From Bacteroidota bacterium (GTDB lineage: Bacteria > Bacteroidota > Ignavibacteria > Ignavibacteriales > Melioribacteraceae): a stretch of 11,366 bases of DNA. A program made the translations under genes and the position numbers. The stretch is from contig JAKAHQ010000016.1 in assembly GCA_021814855.1 (NCBI GenBank), positions 1 through 11,366 on the forward strand. Reading direction: 5' to 3'. Below are positions 8,461 to 11,366 of the stretch, piece after piece. The first letter of the stretch is position 1. Each line of letters opens with the position of its first letter. The notes under the pieces are model-generated. The model saw nothing but the letters and a program-made list of their open reading frames with translations, searched no databases and was not told the DNA's origin.

Positions 8461-8640
8461 ATGAATGCAAAGGAAGTGGAAAGTTTATTGTTAAAGGCGG
8501 GCTTTATTCTTAATCGACAAAAAGGGAGTCATAGAATCTATAAACGAAATAATCAGCAAATTGTAATTCCTTTTCATATTGGTAGAGAATTACATCCAAA
8601 GATTGTTAAAGAACTGAAAAATTTGTTGAGCAGTGATTAA
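8461..8640 (+). CDS. hicA: HicA-family mRNA interferase toxin (59 residues)
   Basis: This small toxin is translated from the ATG at 8461 to the TAA at 8638-8640. The sequence begins MNAKEVESLLLKAGF and continues RQKGSHRIYKR (19-29), then IVIPFHIGRELHPKIVKEL. This is the complete HicA double-stranded-RNA-binding-like fold: an N-terminal helix, the GSH motif with the catalytic-type histidine H24, a strand ending in IPFH, and a C-terminal helix starting near HPKIV. HicA cleaves mRNA in the ribosome-bound or free state and stops growth when not bound by HicB. The start is 5 bases after the hicB stop, so the two are translationally linked. All the key residues are present, so it should be active if not held by HicB. 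It is shorter than many gene-calling cut-offs and could be missed. Confidence 0.9.
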   Translation: MNAKEVESLLLKAGFILNRQKGSHRIYKRNNQQIVIPFHIGRELHPKIVKELKNLLSSD

Positions 8641-8666
8641 TTATATACTACCAAGGTAAAGTTGAA

Positions 8667-9044
8667 ATGCCTGACAAAAAAGATACTATCGCGTTCTCGC
8701 TCAAACTTGTGCTTTGGTCCGCAAGAACATTAAGCATGCTTCTTTTTTTATTCTGGGGAGCTTTCTTTATAGAGCATCTTCAGTTCTTTTGGAGCGAACA
8801 GCAGCAACCCCCGTTTTGGGTTTACCTTGTAACCGGCTTTCATTTGTTGCTTCTAATCTCTTATGTTATTTCATTTTGGAAATATTTGCTCGGCAGCATC
8901 CTGATGGTAATTTCGGGATTGGTGTTTTTTATAATGACCTCTGGTAAAATGTTTTTGCCTTTTTACCTGATTTCAATTGTGCCTGCCGGGTTCTATTTGT
9001 ACTATTGGAAAAATATTAAACAGACTACAAATGTAACTGAATAG
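8667..9044 (+). CDS. Small four-helix membrane protein of unknown function
   Basis: The 125-residue product is very hydrophobic. Likely membrane helices are about 17-36, 50-70, 72-91 and 95-113, with a short charged N-terminus (MPDKKD) and a polar tail after YYWKNIKQ. Aromatic residues are frequent and there are no cysteines and no enzyme-like motif. ARTLSMLLFLFWGAFF recalls small uncharacterised four-helix proteins seen in Bacteroidota and Chloroflexi, but I cannot name a family with certainty. The ATG at 8667 lies 26 bases after hicA. Its TAG stop overlaps the Shine-Dalgarno of the next gene, 12 bases away, so it is probably co-transcribed with the C_GCAxxG_C_C gene. The frame shows no sign of breakage. 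Confidence 0.7.
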   Translation: MPDKKDTIAFSLKLVLWSARTLSMLLFLFWGAFFIEHLQFFWSEQQQPPFWVYLVTGFHLLLLISYVISFWKYLLGSILMVISGLVFFIMTSGKMFLPFYLISIVPAGFYLYYWKNIKQTTNVTE

Positions 9045-9056
9045 AGGAGCGTTTTT

Positions 9057-9491
9057 ATGAACCACAAAGAAGCTGCCGTTGAGTGTTTTAAAAATAATTT
9101 TAATTGTTCTCAAGCCGTGTTTAGCACGCATGCCGTCGACCTCGGTCTTGATAAAGACAGTGCATTGAAAATAGGATGTGGTTTCGGCGCCGGCATGGCT
9201 CGAATGGGAGAAACTTGCGGAGCCGTAACAGGAGCGTTTATGGCAATCGGTTTAAAATACGGAAAAACTATTCCCTCCGATGATGAGTCGCGCGACAAGA
9301 CATATGCGAAGATGCATGAGTTTGCGAATCAATTCAAAGCCAAGAATAAATCAATCTTCTGCCGCGAATTAATCGGCTGCGATTTAAGCACTCCTGAAGG
9401 AAGACAGTTTGCCGACGATAACAACTTGTTCGCGAATGTTTGCAAAAATTTAGTTGCTGATGCGGCGGAAATACTGGACAAGGTCTTGTAG
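9057..9491 (+). CDS. C_GCAxxG_C_C family putative redox protein
   Basis: This 144-residue soluble protein belongs to the C_GCAxxG_C_C family, thought to be redox-active or metal-binding and common in anaerobes; no reaction is established. The named cysteine pattern is present: C17 in NCSQAV, C41 in GCGFGAGMARMG, C54 in ETCGAVTGAFMAIGLKYG, then C102 and C108 (CRELIGC) and C129 (NVCKNLV). C10 is an extra cysteine. The length is normal for the family. GAGGAG at 9044-9049, 7 bases before the ATG, is the strongest Shine-Dalgarno in the window. The upstream membrane protein ends within this site, which suggests coupled expression; a membrane partner for electron or metal transfer is possible but unproven. 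A 231-base gap follows. Confidence 0.9.
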   Translation: MNHKEAAVECFKNNFNCSQAVFSTHAVDLGLDKDSALKIGCGFGAGMARMGETCGAVTGAFMAIGLKYGKTIPSDDESRDKTYAKMHEFANQFKAKNKSIFCRELIGCDLSTPEGRQFADDNNLFANVCKNLVADAAEILDKVL

Positions 9492-9722
9492 CATTCCCTC
9501 CGATCGATTTTTAGAAAAATCTTATCAAAAAAATCTGGACTGTTGAATTAAAGCTATAATAACAAATTCGATATGGAATTAAGATTTCCGATATGTTACA
9601 ATTAATTTTCTGCCGGATCATTCTTGATTATTTATTTACCGCAACGAATTATTATAATTAAAAATCTCTTGAAAGATTAAATAAAAGTATATACTTTTAG
9701 TATAGACGAAGAGAGGAATTAA
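9492..9722 (+). promoter_or_regulatory. vapBC upstream region
   Basis: This AT-rich 231-base gap holds the vapBC control region. TATAAT occurs at 9555-9560 and again at 9653-9658, but neither has a good -35 at normal spacing. TTGAAA (9669-9674) and TATACT (9690-9695) could be a promoter with a short 15-base spacer, the -10 lying inside the palindromic operator. CGATATG occurs twice, exactly 20 bases apart (9569 and 9589). There is no gene, tRNA or GC-rich terminator here. Confidence 0.3.
9683..9704. promoter_or_regulatory. Overlapping palindromes, probable VapBC operator
   Basis: AAAAGTATATACTTTT (9683-9698) is a perfect 16-bp palindrome. It overlaps a second perfect dyad, TATACT-TTT-AGTATA (9690-9704). 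Together they give three AGTATA/TATACT half-sites within 19 bases, ending 18 bases before the antitoxin ATG. VapB antitoxins with AbrB folds bind such palindromes with their toxin to repress their own operon, so position and symmetry fit an autoregulatory operator. The symmetry is seen; the binding is inferred. Confidence 0.6.
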
Positions 9723-9956
9723 ATGGAAACAGCAAAATTATTTGCAAACGGAAAAAGCCAGGCGGTTCGTTTGCCAAAAGCATATCGCATGAAAGGTAAA
9801 GAAGTCGGTATAACGAAAATTGGAAATGCCGTTATCCTTTACCCCATAAAAACTAAATGGGATGCTCTAATAGAGAGTTTGGAAAAATTCAGCGATGATT
9901 TTATGGTAGAGCGTAAACAGCCAGCTCTCGAAAATAGAGAAGAAATGTTTTTATGA
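9723..9956 (+). CDS. vapB: VapB-type antitoxin (SpoVT-AbrB domain)
   Basis: This 77-residue protein starts with a swapped-hairpin AbrB-like DNA-binding domain: AKLFANGKSQAVRLPKAYRM (4-23), KEVGITKIGNAVILYP (26-41). The C-terminal third, from about KWDALIESLEKFSDDF to ENREEMFL, is the flexible arm that wraps and blocks a VapC toxin. This is the VagC/VapB-1 pattern with the usual length and order. GAGAGGA at 9711-9717 lies 5 bases before the ATG and is a good ribosome site. The stop overlaps the toxin start by 4 bases (ATGA), which typically couples translation. A palindromic operator lies just upstream, consistent with autoregulation. High confidence. Confidence 0.93.
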   Translation: METAKLFANGKSQAVRLPKAYRMKGKEVGITKIGNAVILYPIKTKWDALIESLEKFSDDFMVERKQPALENREEMFL

Positions 9957-10351
9957 GATACCTTCTTGATACAAATATTTGCATCTATATTATTAAAAGA
10001 AAACCGGAAGAGGTTATAAAACGATTTCTGAAATTGAAACCCGACTCGATCGGCATTTCGAGCATTTCCGTTTCGGAGCTTTATTATGGTGTAGCTAAAA
10101 GTTCTAAACCCAATGAAAATACAATAGCGCTTGAACAGTTTATCCTTCCTTTAACGGTTCTTAACTATAATAAAGAAGATTCAATTGCTTACGGCAGGCT
10201 TGGGGCAAAATTGGAAAGTAAAGGAAAATTAATCGGTGCAATGGATATGCTGATTGCTGCTCAAGCATTAGCTAGGGAGCTAGTTTTAGTTACAAATAAC
10301 GAAAGAGAATTTAAAAAGATAGAGGGATTATCCGTAGAAAACTGGGTCTGA
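9953..10351 (+). CDS. vapC: VapC-type PIN-domain ribonuclease toxin
   Basis: The 132-residue protein is a complete PIN domain. It has LLDTNICIYIIKRKP (4-18) with acidic D6, ISVSELYYGVAKS (38-50) with E42, GAMDMLIAAQALA (95-107) with D98, and LVTNNEREF (112-120), matching the Shigella/Salmonella VapC group (MvpT-like), whose members cut initiator tRNA in the anticodon loop. The fourth acidic position near TNN is N in this subgroup too, so it is not a loss. With all core acids present the toxin should be active when freed from VapB. It overlaps vapB by 4 bases, and its stop is 63 bases before the M16 peptidase start. The target tRNA is inferred from the subgroup. Confidence 0.94.
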   Translation: MRYLLDTNICIYIIKRKPEEVIKRFLKLKPDSIGISSISVSELYYGVAKSSKPNENTIALEQFILPLTVLNYNKEDSIAYGRLGAKLESKGKLIGAMDMLIAAQALARELVLVTNNEREFKKIEGLSVENWV

Positions 10352-10414
10352 TTGCATAGTTGTTCTTCTCTATATTTGCCACACATTTTTGTAATTTCTA
10401 AAAGAATTTTCTAT

Positions 10415-11366
10415 TTGAAGAATATAAACATTACACAGCTTCCCAACGGGATTCACGTTATTTCCGAAAAAATTAGTTATGTCCGATCCTTTTCACTTGG
10501 ATTTTGGTTCAATGTAGGTTCGCGCGACGAGACGCCTGAGAACAGCGGGATAAGTCATTTCCTGGAACACATGTTTTTTAAGGGTACTAAGAAACGCTCG
10601 GCAAGAAAAATTGCGGAAGATATTGAATCGCTCGGCGGATACCTAAATGCGTTCACTTCTAAAGAACACACATGTTTTTACGGAAGAGGATTGAGCAGTC
10701 ACCTCGAAAAAACTTTTGAGGTGCTTGCCGATATGGTGCAGAATTCCGTTTTCAACGCAAAAGAAATTGAGAAAGAATCCGCAGTAGTAATAGATGAACT
10801 ATACGACATCGAAGACTCACCCGACGAATTAATCTTTGATAAATTTGAGAGTAATGTATTTAACGGCAACTCCCTCGGCATGCCAATTATCGGGACTGAA
10901 AAAAATCTCCGCTCGTTTACCCGGAAAGATTTATTCGACTACGTGAACGCAAATTATACAATGGACCGTTTTTATATAGTTGCGTCCGGAAATATCGAAC
11001 ATAAAGATTTAATTAAGTACGCTAAGAAATACATTACCAAAAATTTCAAAGCTTCTAACGATGAATTGCGCGGTTTAATTCTGCACCCGTATAATGACAT
11101 TCATGTTGAAAAAGATATTCAACAGGTGCATTATATTCTTGGCAAACCAACGTACGGACACAAAGAGAAAAAGCGCAACATCATCAGCGTTATCTCTCAT
11201 ATTCTTGGCGAGGGAAGCAGCTCGCGGCTGTTTCAAAAAGTCCGGGAAGAAAACGGTATCGCCTACCAGATTAATACTTTTGTTAATTCATTTTACGATA
11301 TCTCGACATTCGGCGTTTATCTTTCTACAAATGAAAAATCGGTTTACAAGGCAGAGGATTTAATAT
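10415..11366 (+). CDS. M16 family zinc metallopeptidase, N-terminal part (runs off window end)
   Basis: The frame is open from 10352 to the window end and gives 317 residues from the TTG at 10415, out of the usual 410-430. M16 peptidases cut peptides in a closed chamber formed by two lobes. The inverted zinc motif HxxEH is at 48-52 (GISHFLEHMFFKGT, 45-58), and the third ligand is E128, 76 residues after H52, in the normal register. GGYLNAFTSKEHTCFY (74-89) is typical. The second lobe begins and includes LGEGSSSRLFQKVREENGIA (264-283). No ATG precedes the active site; TTG at 10415 gives the standard opening KNINITQLPNGIHVISE, while a TTG at 10376 is an alternative. There is no clear Shine-Dalgarno, so it may depend on readthrough from vapBC. 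It is similar to processing-protease-like enzymes of Bacteroidota; the substrate is unknown. Confidence 0.93.
   Translation, partial: MKNINITQLPNGIHVISEKISYVRSFSLGFWFNVGSRDETPENSGISHFLEHMFFKGTKKRSARKIAEDIESLGGYLNAFTSKEHTCFYGRGLSSHLEKTFEVLADMVQNSVFNAKEIEKESAVVIDELYDIEDSPDELIFDKFESNVFNGNSLGMPIIGTEKNLRSFTRKDLFDYVNANYTMDRFYIVASGNIEHKDLIKYAKKYITKNFKASNDELRGLILHPYNDIHVEKDIQQVHYILGKPTYGHKEKKRNIISVISHILGEGSSSRLFQKVREENGIAYQINTFVNSFYDISTFGVYLSTNEKSVYKAEDLI

Noticed and set aside
9506..9521. GATTTTTAGAAAAATC dyad after the C_GCAxxG_C_C gene as a terminator
   Set aside because: The stem is only A-T except for one pair, the loop is 2-4 bases, and no T tract follows; too weak to call.

Overview
The window is AT-rich bacterial DNA in which nearly every base is used. 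The strand layout is simple: a partial aminotransferase gene runs leftward off the start, and everything from about base 550 to the end runs rightward. The gene content, the short gaps, mixed strong and absent Shine-Dalgarno sequences and frequent TTG starts suggest a free-living anaerobe or facultative member of the Bacteroidota/Chlorobiota side of the tree (for example Ignavibacteria-like). This taxonomic guess is inference from style and gene families, not from a marker gene.

Region by region. (1) 1-287, minus: N-terminus of a branched-chain amino acid aminotransferase. (2) 288-549: divergent control region with two perfect 7-bp dyads. (3) 550-3889: tight run of a tandem universal stress protein, a CPA2 cation/H+ antiporter fused to a PTS EIIA-like domain, and an MlaE/YrbE-type lipid-transport permease without its ATPase. 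(4) 3966-4769: a small phosphoglycosyl transferase (bacterial sugar transferase) with an odd start, an in-frame stop just after an upstream ATG, and a tail that looks non-native. (5) 4817-5188: an unrecognised single-pass membrane protein. (6) 5443-8166: NADP-type glutamate dehydrogenase followed by an alanine-type aminotransferase. (7) 8228-8640: a HicBA toxin-antitoxin pair, whose 59-residue toxin is easily missed. (8) 8667-9491: a four-helix membrane protein and a C_GCAxxG_C_C cysteine protein. (9) 9723-10351: a VapBC toxin-antitoxin pair with a palindromic operator. (10) 10415-11366: the N-terminal three quarters of an M16 zinc peptidase that runs off the end.

How the genes may work together: GdhA makes glutamate from 2-oxoglutarate and ammonium, and the next gene can pass that amino group to pyruvate; the aminotransferase at the left edge uses the same glutamate pool. 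The stress protein and the antiporter-EIIA fusion look like one ion/pH-stress unit whose transporter could be tuned by a phosphotransfer chain. The two toxin-antitoxin modules sit within 1.1 kb of each other and are probably mobile or stabilising additions to otherwise housekeeping DNA.

I did not find a CRISPR array, transposase, tRNA, rRNA or a clear multi-gene undescribed system. The points most worth checking are the antiporter-EIIA fusion next to a degenerate stress protein, the eroding sugar transferase gene, and a possible hairpin that would hide the gdhA ribosome binding site.
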